From the NCBI GenBank assembly GCA_025766275.1, contig JAFKAC010000009.1, forward strand, positions 1,488,001 through 1,552,000: a DNA stretch of 64,000 bases. The letters run 5' to 3'. Of the stretch, positions 46,436-62,092 are shown one piece after another (the first letter of the stretch is position 1; each line of letters starts with the position of its first letter). Source of the DNA: Lactarius indigo. Lineage: Eukaryota; Basidiomycota; Agaricomycetes; Russulales; Russulaceae. The notes under the pieces were generated by a model. It saw only the letters and a program-made list of their open reading frames with translations, was not told the origin of the DNA and did no database searches. Position numbers and translations under genes: made by a program.

Positions 46436-49400
46436 ATGGGTAAATTCGAGCTCGACGAAGTCACCTCCAAAGGTGAGGCCGGCCTTGCGCATACCACCCA
46501 ATGTGATACCATTGGAATCGAGACGCGCTCCTCTGTGCTCAGCAGAGTTCATAGGTGCGTCTCTGTTTGTGCACAGTTATTTTCGCTGATCGCTGATCTT
46601 ATAATGATCGTCCCGTAGGTTTGTCAAGGGTCTCATTATACCCCTCGATCCGCCATCACCCAAAGAGAGCACCGACGATGCCGATTATATTCCAGAGATG
46701 ACCGCAGGCTGGTTTAGCCTGCTGACATTTGGCTGGATGAACAGCCTCATGATCCTCGGTTATGCGCGTCCTCTTGAAGCACCTGACCTATGGAAGCTTC
46801 AGGAGCACAGATCTTCGGAGGTTATCGCAAACGCTATTCTCGACTCGTTCGAGGCTCGCCGCAAGAAGGCAGATGAATATAATACTCGTTTAGCCAGGCG
46901 GAGAAATCAAGCCCCCGATAAAATTGCGGCTCATGTCAGCGCTGCGAGGAGATGGGGAGGAACGGCTGAGGACAGTGGGTAGAGAAAGATGGGAGGAAGC
47001 AGCCCAGCCTTACGTTGGCTATCAATGACAGCGTCAAATGGTGGTTCTGGTCAAGCGGTATACTGAAGATTGCCGGTGACACTGCTCAAGTGACAAGCCC
47101 TCTGATTTTAAAGGTGGGATAGGGATAGCTTCGTCTGCTGCTATACATTATCTCCTTCTGACCCAGGTACTCATTCTCTAGTCCCTTATCAAATTTGCGA
47201 CAGAATCCTACGTTACTCATCGAGAGGGACTACCGGCTCCTGGTGTTGGCCGAGGAATTGCTCTTGCAATTGGCCTCGTGATTTTACAACTATTCGGTTC
47301 GCTCTGTCAGCACCATTTTTTTTATCGCTCGACCTCATCTGGTGTTCTTATTCGCGGCGGCCTCATCACTGCTATCTATTCACGCTCCCTACGTCTCACC
47401 ACTGGCTCTCGGGCAAGGTTGTCCAATGGCAGATTGGTCAATCACATCTCGACCGACGTCTCACGAATAGATTTCTGCTGCGGATTCTTCCACATGTCTT
47501 GGACGGCGCCAATTCAGTTGGGGATCTGTCTTGGTCTACTGATTTCCAACCTTGGCCCGAGTGCTCTGGCTGGCTTCTCTGTCTTCATCGTTCTTACCCC
47601 AATACAGGGAAAGATTATGAAGTCCTTGTTCCGAATCCGACGAAAGACGATGGAATGGACGGATAAGAGGGCGAAGTTACTCCAGGAACTTCTTGGAGGC
47701 ATGAAGCTTATCAAATTTTTTGCCTGGGAGGCACCCTTCCTGGAGCGTGTAGCCGGATACAGGAAACGTGAGATGAGGTAAATAGATATTGCACTCGCTT
47801 CCTGTGAACCTTGGACTTGGCTGACTTTTCACATTAGCTACGTGAGGACGATGCTGCTAGTTCGTGCGGCGAACATGGCAGTGGCCATATCTACTCCGGC
47901 ACTAGCATCTGTGGTGGCTTTTATCGTATACGCGGGTTCTGGACACCAACTCACACCTGCCGTCATATTTTCTTCCTTGACCTGGTTTCAGCTGTTGCGT
48001 TTACCCCTCATGATGCTACGTAAGTGGCGTGACCTTTGGAACTATGTCCGCTGTTTGCTAATTCACGCCATAGCTCTGTCCTTGAGCACGATTACAGACG
48101 CACGAAATGCGATTGGCCGTCTCCAGGAGTGCTTCACAGCAGAACTCGTTTCTGAGACACTTGTCAAAGACCTGAAATTGAACTGCGCCGTTGAGATCGA
48201 CAACGCGTCATTCAGTTGGGACAGCCCTCCACCGGATCTCAATGAGGGAAAGGAAGTTAAAGGGAAAAAGAAGAGCCCCAGCGATCCCCGTCCCAACCCC
48301 GTACCTGTATCCGGACCGAAAGAAGTCAAGGAAGAGATAATGTTCAAGTTGAAGCACATTGACATCAGGGTCCCACGCGGACAGCTCGTGGCCATTGTGG
48401 GAGCAGTGGGATCTGGAAAGACATCATTGCTCCAGGGCTTGATTGGTGAAATGCGCAGGACGGAGGGTTCAGTTCGCGTCGGTGGATCTGTGGCGTATTG
48501 CTCTCAGAGCGCCTGGATCCAGGTTGGTCACTGTGATGAACTCAACAAAGTCAGGTGTACTAATATTTCGAACAGAATGCGACGATTCGCGACAATATTT
48601 GTTTCGGTCGAGCTTTCGAAGCGGAGCGATATTGGAAAGCGGTTCACGATGCCTGCTTGGAGCCCGACCTTGACGTGCTACCCAATGGTGACATGACGGA
48701 GGTCGGTGAGAGGGTATGCAATAAACAGTACTTCCTCTCCTACGATACTGATCGCGTGGCACAGGGTATCTCACTTTCTGGCGGCCAGAAGCAGCGCGTC
48801 AATATTTGCCGTGCAATTTACTCTCGATCAGACATCTTGATTTTCGACGTGAGTGGGATTAAAACTGCATATTCACTCACTTAGTGAATGATTCCTCGTC
48901 CAGGATCCCCTCTCTGCTCTGGACGCTCATGTGGGAGAGTCGGTCTTCAACAACGTGCTCCTAGATAACGGTTCCGGCGCTACGCGGATACTTGTAACGC
49001 ATGCCCTTCATTTCCTGCCTAAAGTAGATCACATCTACTTCATGGTCGACGGCCGGATCACCGAGCATGGCACATTCGAGGAGGTGATGGCGAATGGTGA
49101 CGACTTCGCACGTACCTTTGATGAGTTCGTTACAAAAGATCGGGCCGAGTCCAAGAGAGAGAATACTGTAAATGTCGAAGATGGTGACGCCGACGAGAAC
49201 GTCAAGAAGCGGCAGGCTGCGATGCGCGGCGCGCAGCTCATGCAGGCAGAAGAACGCAATACCGGAGCCGTCAATGTCCAGGTGTACAGGCAATATTTTC
49301 AGTCCGGGAATGGCGTGGTACTCATGCCCATCATGCTCGTGACCATCGTACTTATGCAAGTCTCGTTTGTGTTATCGTCGTATTGGTGTGTTATCTTCAT

Positions 49401-51751
49401 AACGCTAGTTGCTGAGGGATGCTGACGAATGCCAACACCCGCAGGCTAGTGTGGTGGCAAGAACGGTACGTCTATTTGTAATGCCGACTAAAGCTCCAAC
49501 TCACCGTCACAATAGCGAATGGCAACGACCCCAGGGCTTTTATGCATGTGTCAGGGGGTTTTCCTAATTAATATCAGCCTGACTATCCGCTCCAGATGGG
49601 GATCTACGCGACACTAGGTGTCGGACAGGCATTAGCAACATTCTTGAACGGTACTACCGTCGCGTTTATCGTATATTCTGCGTCGAGGCGAATGCACGAC
49701 GTATGTCTTTCAGTTCTTTGATTTTCCCTATCTAACAGCTGGGTAGAACGCCATCACCCGCGTGATGCTAAGTCCGATGTCTTTCTTTGAGACGACGGTG
49801 CGCTTTCTCTCAGACTTGTTCCAGCCGCTCATCCAATGGCACTTAATTCTACATTCAGCCGGTTGGCCGCATCATGAACCGTTTCTCTAAGGACATCGAC
49901 ACAATCGATAATTTGCTAGCTGGTACGCACCCTTCTGGCAAGGTCCGTAGTCTATTACGACTGATCTGGTCTGTTTAGACTCTTTCCGCATGCTTATCAA
50001 TACCTTTTCTTCCATCATTGGGGCAATCGTTTTAATTTCTATCTTGCTTCCATGGTTCCTCATTGCTGTTGCTATCGTCTTGGTGCTTTACGCCATGGCC
50101 TCTGCATTTTACCGTGCGAGTGCTAGAGAAATGAAGGTGCGTGTCCTGCAAATAAGGTACAGGAATTCTTTCTGAAGGTACCTGCAGCGACTGGACGCTA
50201 TCCTGCGATCGTCTCTTTATTCCCATTTCTCTGAGACACTGTCAGGGATTGCCACTATTCGTGCTTACGGGGAAGAAGACCGCTTCTTTAACGAAAATAG
50301 AGACCGGGTGAACGTTGAGAATAGGGCATACTGGATGACTGTCACGAATCAGGTAAGCACCTCGCTTTGAGAAAACTCGCGTGCTGATTGTGAACATAGC
50401 GGTGGCTCGGTATTCGGCTTGATTTTCTTGGGACGTTGTTGATCCTGGTCGTTGCCATGCTCACTGTTGGCACGCGCTTCAGCGTCTCCCCTGCACAGAC
50501 GGGCGTTGCACTCTCGTACATTCTTTCCGTTCAACAAGTATGTCGGATATGATTGCGAGCTAAATCGCTCTCTCAACTCGTTCGCTTTGTTTCTAGTCCT
50601 TTGGTTGGATGGTCCGACAGCTCGCCGAGGTCGAGAATAACATGAATTCCGTTGAGCGCATCGTCTATTATGCTCGTGACCTCGAACAGGAGCCACCACA
50701 CGAGATTCCAGACCAAAAACCGCCTGCTCCCTGGCCCAGCAATGGAAAGCTTGAAATCAATGAGGCTGTCCTGAAGTATCGCCCAGAACTTCCACTTGTC
50801 TTGAAGGGCCTCAGCATGAGCGTCGAGGGCGGAGAAAAAATAGGCATTGTTGGACGGTAGGTCCCTACGCTCGGTACCTAATGTGTGTTCTGATGAAGTG
50901 CAATTCAGGACTGGCGCTGGAAAATCGTCTATCATGGTTGCATTATTCCGGGTCGTCGACTTGGTGTCGGGTTCTATCAACATCGACGGTGTCGACATTT
51001 CGAAACTTGGGCTCAATGACGTCCGTAACGCGATCTCGATCATCCCGCAGGACTCCACGCTTTGTACGTGTAACCGATATCAAGGTCTGCCTATCTTCTA
51101 AAGAGGATATTAGTCTCCGGGACTTTGCGATCCAACCTAGATCCATTTGGACAGCACGACGACGCACGGCTCTGGGATGCCCTTCGGCGCTCTTACCTCG
51201 TTGAGGAAGCGAAACGTGTCTCCCCCGTGTTGTCTGAAGTCGACGGCGAAGAGGAACAGCTCGGAACAGGAGCTACGACACCGAACGCGCCCCGCTTTAC
51301 TCTAGACAGCCCAATTGAAGAGGAGGGTTCAAACTTGTCTATTGGCCAACGTTCCCTTGTATCACTCGCACGTGCGCTGGTCAAAGACAGCAAGATCCTC
51401 ATTCTAGACGAAGCCACAGCGTCTGTTGATTATGAGACGGATCGTAAGATCCAGGAGACTATTGCTAGTGAGTTCCGCGACCGCACGATTCTATGCATTG
51501 CCCGTACGTTGTTCAGTGCTTGTTCACTCCCTCGAGGTGACTTTACTTCCCTAGACCGATTGCGGACGATCATCTCTTACGACCGGATTTGTGTACTGGA
51601 CAATGGTAAAATCGCTGAATTTGGGGTCCCAGAGGTTCTCTATGAACAGGAAGGAATTTTTCGTGGGATGTGCGAGCACTCGAGCATTACGCTGGAAGAT
51701 ATCCGCAGCTCCCGAAAGGAGCGGGAGGCTGGTGACGATATTGCTTTGTGA
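46436..51751 (+). pseudogene. YOR1-like ABCC transporter, copy 1 (two +1 lesions)
   Basis: A full-size ABC exporter of the C family (TMD1-NBD1-TMD2-NBD2, no TMD0), like yeast Yor1, which expels organic anions and drugs at the plasma membrane. ATG 46436 (MGKFELDEVTSKGEAG); stop at 51749-51751. TMD1 starts with MTAGWFSLLTFGWMNSL. NBD1 has GAVGSGKTS (about 48397-48425), LSGGQKQR and FDDPLSALDAHVG. NBD2 has [22 protein letters not shown] and [11 protein letters not shown]; the H-loop CIAHRLRTI is made across an intron. Against copies 2 and 3 it has an extra base near 46897 and another near 46971, giving a stop at 46980-46982. All later exons stay open. One intron starts with GC (49544) where copy 2 has GT. 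Either a young pseudogene or sequence error. Confidence 0.85.
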
Positions 51752-53880
51752 GACATACGACGAGCTCAGTCTTCGCTTACTCCCCCTTATGATCGGCACT
51801 AGACTTGGCGTAACTCACATTCTTAATGGTGCACTGTAGATTTCGCCGAAGGCTGAGCGCTGGGCGATGGACCACGATACTGTAGGATATGACGAACGAC
51901 ACGACCCTCTATCACATCGCAATGTACAGGTTAGATACCTGGCATATCGATCTAACTCTTTCACTTGAGTGATTTTTTCCCGATTTTCACTCTGTTCCAT
52001 TGTGGCAGAGTTCCCGAGGGTAAAATTCGCCGCTAGTATTACAAGTCTACTACACCTAATATTTGGGGCGAGCTCCACCATCTGGGATGGAATGACAGGT
52101 ACACTACACCTTTTTCGAGGCTTCTGTAAAACTTAGTGGGGGTTAGAGGGTGTATAAGTCAAGCGTTAGTAAGATAAGTGCGCTCCGTCCGTATATCGCG
52201 GTGGACGCCGTTGTCAACATTTTTTTTTTTGCGGTATCTGGGCCAGGGCCATCACGACCACGGGCAGAGTATTTCCCCGCGTTATACAAGGCGTTGTATC
52301 TCCGCGCCTTATCCGGAACGTGGCTCTAGTCTATTCTTGTTCGAATCAATTTACAATTTTACCATACATAGATAAAGGCATATTCGACCGACTCAGATAA
52401 GGATATCATGATCACAGTAATAGCATTTATGTATTTGGCCCCAAGCCGGCCCTGAGGCCGCCGGCCTGAGTCTGGGCGTGTTTCTGTTGGTCGCCGCTTC
52501 GCTAGGTCACCCAGTCACCTGGTATGGGTTTTCGTGATGTGTCATCCTCTAACCCGGGCTCGCTCAATAAAGTTTGTGTAGAAATAAAAGACTGAGATGA
52601 CTTTTTATTTCATTTTCTATAACACTTGTATACCGCGACAAGTACCATGTACGACTAACTTACAGCGAATAATGAAAGGGCCGCACATTGATAAGGTAAA
52701 CTATACAATCCCATATCCTCAGGCCGAGGTAAGACGGAAAGGGGCAAATATAAAAAGGTTTTTTCAAGGTTCTTTACCATCTCGCTGCCGGGTAAAAGGC
52801 ACGACTTGCCACCGGGGTGACGAAGGTCGTCACATAGGCCCTGAGGCGCTAGGCGGGCTGTAGGCAGCTCTGGTCTCCTGGAGGAAGCGAGAAGTTTGAA
52901 AAAGTGTTTAATGGTCGTGTGTGACAATGCGTCCTTGGGTCTGTTTGGGTGTGGCGTCAGCATACGGGTAGTGATCGATGATGTGGATATCGATATGTGA
53001 AAGCATGTGCAGGCGTGGTCTACAGTGAGTTGTGAGGATTGTATGGCGTGGGGAAGCCACCCGAAGGCCGCGATTTTGACCGTCAGTTGGTAAATCACCC
53101 AGCTGTGTGCCTGGGACGTAGTAGGGGCAGGTTGCCAGGAAAGAGACCAAGCAGATAGCATAGGTAGAAATGGAGGGGATGTTAGGCACGCCACCCGGGC
53201 TGTTTCTGCGACATCTTTCTTCGGTCTTCACATACCCTGAGCGCCTGTAGTCCTTGGGCGACTATGTGTAGAAAAACGCTCCACGTCTCTACAGGTTAAG
53301 ATAGAAGAAACGATAGCGAATGAGACAACGCCTCGTGCTTACGCCATTCTAGATAGAGTTAGGGTCTTGGATGGCCTGAACCGCCGAAAAATTGTTTTGA
53401 ACGAACATGCCGTGCCTCCGTTGCGTAAGTATGCGTTAACCAGCATGCTAGCCGCCACGATCAAATATGCTTCCACATCGAACTGGACGACTTTCTCGCC
53501 TACCACTACCGGCACGTAGCCAGCGTCAAGGTCCTAAATCTCCATCACTGCTTCCCCCACGACCTTACCGTCAGTGCGATCCCGATTGGTGATCTTGCCA
53601 ACGGCATGAAGTATTCAGGGAGGTTCTCATGTAGTCGGCGGACACTGGCATACTCCTTGCTGGAAGTTGGGTTCACGACACCCAAGAAGGCCACACGGTC
53701 ACCCCAACTGGGAACATCTCAGGGTGTGGCCGCCATGTTTGGTACTGCGCGGGCCTGTGATAGGGACCCGATCTGCTAGAGCGCAAAGGGTAGACTCCGT
53801 GGTTGGTCCTGACCCCAGCTGGTTTACAGGGGCCACATGGCGTGGTTCCCCCAAGCCCGGGTTCTGCCAACCCTCGTCCA
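51752..53880. other. spacer after ABCC copy 1
   Basis: The first 300 bp are 3' flank shared with copy 2. From about 52100 no gene is clear. A minus-strand frame at 52655-53231 and a plus-strand piece near 53295-53425 (TPRAYAILDRVRVLDGLNRR) look protein-like, but I cannot assign them; they could be transposon debris linked to the LINE fragment that follows. An AATAAA occurs at about 52567. Confidence 0.4.
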
Positions 53881-54870
53881 GGCTGTTGAAGGACTGGTTG
53901 GTCCGAGGTAATATGTCGAGTCTCAAAGCAGTCTCAATACCGAATTCATAGTCAGCATGTCCTGTGGAGCGATACGGAAGACCCCAGAGATGAAAAGTAT
54001 ACCTTCGTTTCGGACTACCTGCAGTTTGTGCGATTTTTTTGTGTCTATATCTCATGACTGGCATCAATGTATGAGGACGGAGAGGCATATGGCGTTGTAA
54101 AGGAGTTGCCATCTGGCAATATTGATGCCCCTAACTGAGTTCCCAAGCGGGTAAAACCGGCAAACCTTGAGGCTTAACGTGATGTTCGAGGGTCGTCCAT
54201 TGCGCCATTAAAAGAGCGACAGGCAGATCGAATGTCAGGAAGCCGTGCGTCCAGTCACAGATGTTCCAGGGGGTGCTTAGTGATTCCATGGGATAGTTGA
54301 GGCGACCCTGGTTCACGTTGTCGAAGAAACCCTTGATGTCAAGTAGCGGAATGCAACATTTGATCTTTTTGGCGTGTGCAGCATCGACGCCGAGAAGGGG
54401 CGTGGGGGCCGCATCTAGTCAGGAAGAGATGTTCCGGCCCCCAAATTGCGTAGTGGGGATTGGTTCCTGGGTAGTGATTTCGAAAAGCAGTTTTGGTGAC
54501 GCCTTCTTCCGGGGGCTTCCCTAGATATTCCAGCAACACAATGATGGGACGATGAGCTTCAGCCTGTGAAAAGTCAGGTGTCTCCAGTATGGGTATTACC
54601 ACCGCCTTGGTGTCCCCCGATTGACGAGGTGATGGCAAACTTGCAGGCATGCATTGAAAAGCGTGGTGATGCAGTTGCTATCAGCTGCCGAACACCACTT
54701 GGAAAGCCTGATGTCGAACGTGCCGGAGGTGGAGGAATTCGAGGTGGTCTTGAGAAGGCGCCAAATCTCGGCTTCTTCGATCGGGCGGTAGGGCGCATGG
54801 GCCGCACAGGTGGCGAGAGGGTTCATCGGGGAAGAAATAGGTAGGCGAGGTATCGGCCGACATTTGAGTT
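53880..54870 (-). mobile_element. non-LTR retrotransposon (LINE) reverse-transcriptase fragment
   Basis: Read on the minus strand, typical LINE reverse-transcriptase pieces occur in order. Upstream is a frame with RPIEEAEIWRLLKTTSNSST and CITTLFNACLQVCHHLVNRG (about 54600-54790). Then AVVIPILETPDFSQAEAHRP and IIVLLEYLGKPPEE (about 54500-54605), DIKGFFDNVNQGRL (the first catalytic Asp region, about 54300-54345), WNICDWTHGFLTFDL with HHVKPQGLPVLP (about 54145-54270), and a thumb-like piece KLQVVRNEGILFISGVFRIA (about 53960-54020). The pieces lie in different frames and the FADD active-site block is not found. No endonuclease, target-site duplication or poly-A tail is visible. A dead fragment, probably Tad1-like, inserted antisense between ABCC copies 1 and 2. 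Confidence 0.82.
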
Positions 54871-55227
54871 GGCTGTATTCTCCTTCAGATTGAGAGGATC
54901 ACCAAGGGGTTGCGACCATGGCGCTATTGGGCGATGTCCGATAATTCCGATGCCGAAATTGAATTTTCGGCGGCCTGGTAGGCCGAAGAACGTGTTGATT
55001 GTGGGTCAAACCCATGACTTTGGTGTCACCGACCTTCATTGAGATGCGTCTGGCTTACAAAGCAATGGCACGGGACGTGATGATAATGCTTACGCGCTAT
55101 ATGGACAGTGTTCATTTCACGCTAAATGGTCTAGTCCGCGTTATAACGGGGAATCTTTGCATCATGGCCCGGGCGCCGAAAGTTCATGCGCTCGGAATCG
55201 TGTTGCCTTATTTCACACACCCGTCCT
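54871..55227. other. spacer before ABCC copy 2
   Basis: About 360 bp with no recognisable gene; a plus-strand frame at 54999-55229 lacks motifs. Homology to the upstream region of copies 1 and 3 begins only near 55215. Confidence 0.4.
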
Positions 55228-55235
55228 GATAAATA
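55228..55235 (+). promoter_or_regulatory. TATA-like box, ABCC copy 2
   Basis: GATAAATA 123 bp before the ATG, aligned with the same element in copies 1 and 3. A shared CTCATCGTAC motif closer to the ATG (about 55336) is also present in copy 1 (about 46411). Confidence 0.5.
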
Positions 55236-55350
55236 GCTCTACCATGTGGAAGTAGCCTAGCTAGAGTCCCCATACTCTGGGAACCTAGTCACTGTCTCTG
55301 CCCGCCACTTAAGAGTTTTCCCTTGTCTCTGTGCTCATCGTACGCACACA

Positions 55351-60681
<5,331 letters not shown>

Positions 60682-61960
60682 TGTCCCACAGTGATTAGGA
60701 CTTACGCTCGTAAAGGTGCACCGTAGGTTCGCTGATGGCTGAGCGCTGAGCGAAAATAATTTATGAACTCGCATCCACCATCGTGTCGTACCATGCTATA
60801 TGCCATCCATTTCTGTCTAACCCTTTCAATGGGAGGGTCCTTTCCCGAATTTCACTTTGTCGCATTGTGGAAGAGTTCCCGAGGTTGAAAATGCACCGTT
60901 GTTCTTACCTTGTTCGGTTCTTACAACATATAGCGGAAGTTCTAAGTGACGTACATGTCGGTAGGAAATAACAATATTACCAATCCAAACTCAAGTGGCG
61001 TGGTTACAGGCTGCGTTTTAGCTATCATGCAAACGCACAGCTCGCCGAATACTGACCTGAAGTCGCTCAGCACGCCCTCCCTCTCAAGGAGTCGTACAAC
61101 ACGAAACAAACACGAGCAGCTGATATGGCCTTACCACATCCTTGAATGGAACCGAACACAGTCGTCTGGTGGTGCTGGTAAGCGACGACACCCATCGCTG
61201 TTCGGCTGCGGGAAATAATAACTCACTTGTTCCACGAAGTCCATTCCCGTCTTCGCAATCCCACGCCCTCCAGACTTGAAACTTGAAGACCGGTACAGCA
61301 TCTCGCAGTATCTTGCACCCAATAATATACACCTTCAAGAGAGCGATCTGGCCAGAAAGTTCAGTTGCTCGCTTCTTGCCAGTTCTTGGGCGACTAGGTG
61401 TGGTGCGATGGCGCTCCTCACTACGATATTGCACACTTGGTTTGTGACATTCCGAATTAGCTTTGTACGGCCTCTGCGCGCCCGGGGTCATCCTAGCCCG
61501 CTTGGAACGAACGGATGACGGCCTGAGGCAGAGCGGCTTTCAGAATGCCCATTTCTGCGAGACCCGCACTTTGTGCCAACTCCGTCTTCGTACGTTCCCT
61601 TTTGTCCCATTCCATTTGTCAGACTACTCTTCGCCTACAGTAAGTAGATTGACAGCCGCTCCGTACTGTACTCGTACCATACCTTGTCGTGCGAAATTTG
61701 ATTCAAAACAAGAAGGAAGACGGTCTCGTTATGGCAATTGATCACATGACTTCCGTGGCATTTTCCATCGTGGGAGTACAGTACAGTATGTCACCTTCCG
61801 GGTCCGCAAGTAACTGCGCACGAAGCCGCGCACTGTGAGTCACTCTGCCGCACTAGTCCTTTCTTGGAAAGAAGGATTTTGGCAGGCCGTGAGGACTCAT
61901 GCATGTATCCATGCCGAGTGTCTTCGTTTCGTCATTCACTTTGGTCATACACCTGTGCTT
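60682..61960 (-). other. spacer with possible small minus-strand gene remnant
   Basis: The first 230 bp are the 3' flank shared with copy 1. On the minus strand between about 61620 and 61130 there are protein-like pieces. One starts MEWDKRERTKTELAQSAGLA then EMGILKAALPQAVI (about 61500-61620), and another contains SSSFKSGGRGIAKTGMDFVE just before a GTGAGT donor (about 61225-61290). They are in different frames and I do not recognise the protein. This may be a small broken gene between ABCC copies 2 and 3. Confidence 0.3.
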
Positions 61961-61965
61961 CCCCT

Positions 61966-61973
61966 TATAAATA
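61966..61973 (+). promoter_or_regulatory. TATA box, ABCC copy 3
   Basis: TATAAATA 127 bp before the ATG of copy 3; the better match to consensus among the three copies. Confidence 0.55.
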
Positions 61974-62092
61974 CTAGTAGCCCAATCATATGAAGGTGAC
62001 TCGGCGGGTTCCTAGTAGGAACGTGCTCACTGTCACTGTCCTTGTCCGTCACTTTGGTTTTTCGCTTGTATCTGTGCCTACCGAAGGCATAC

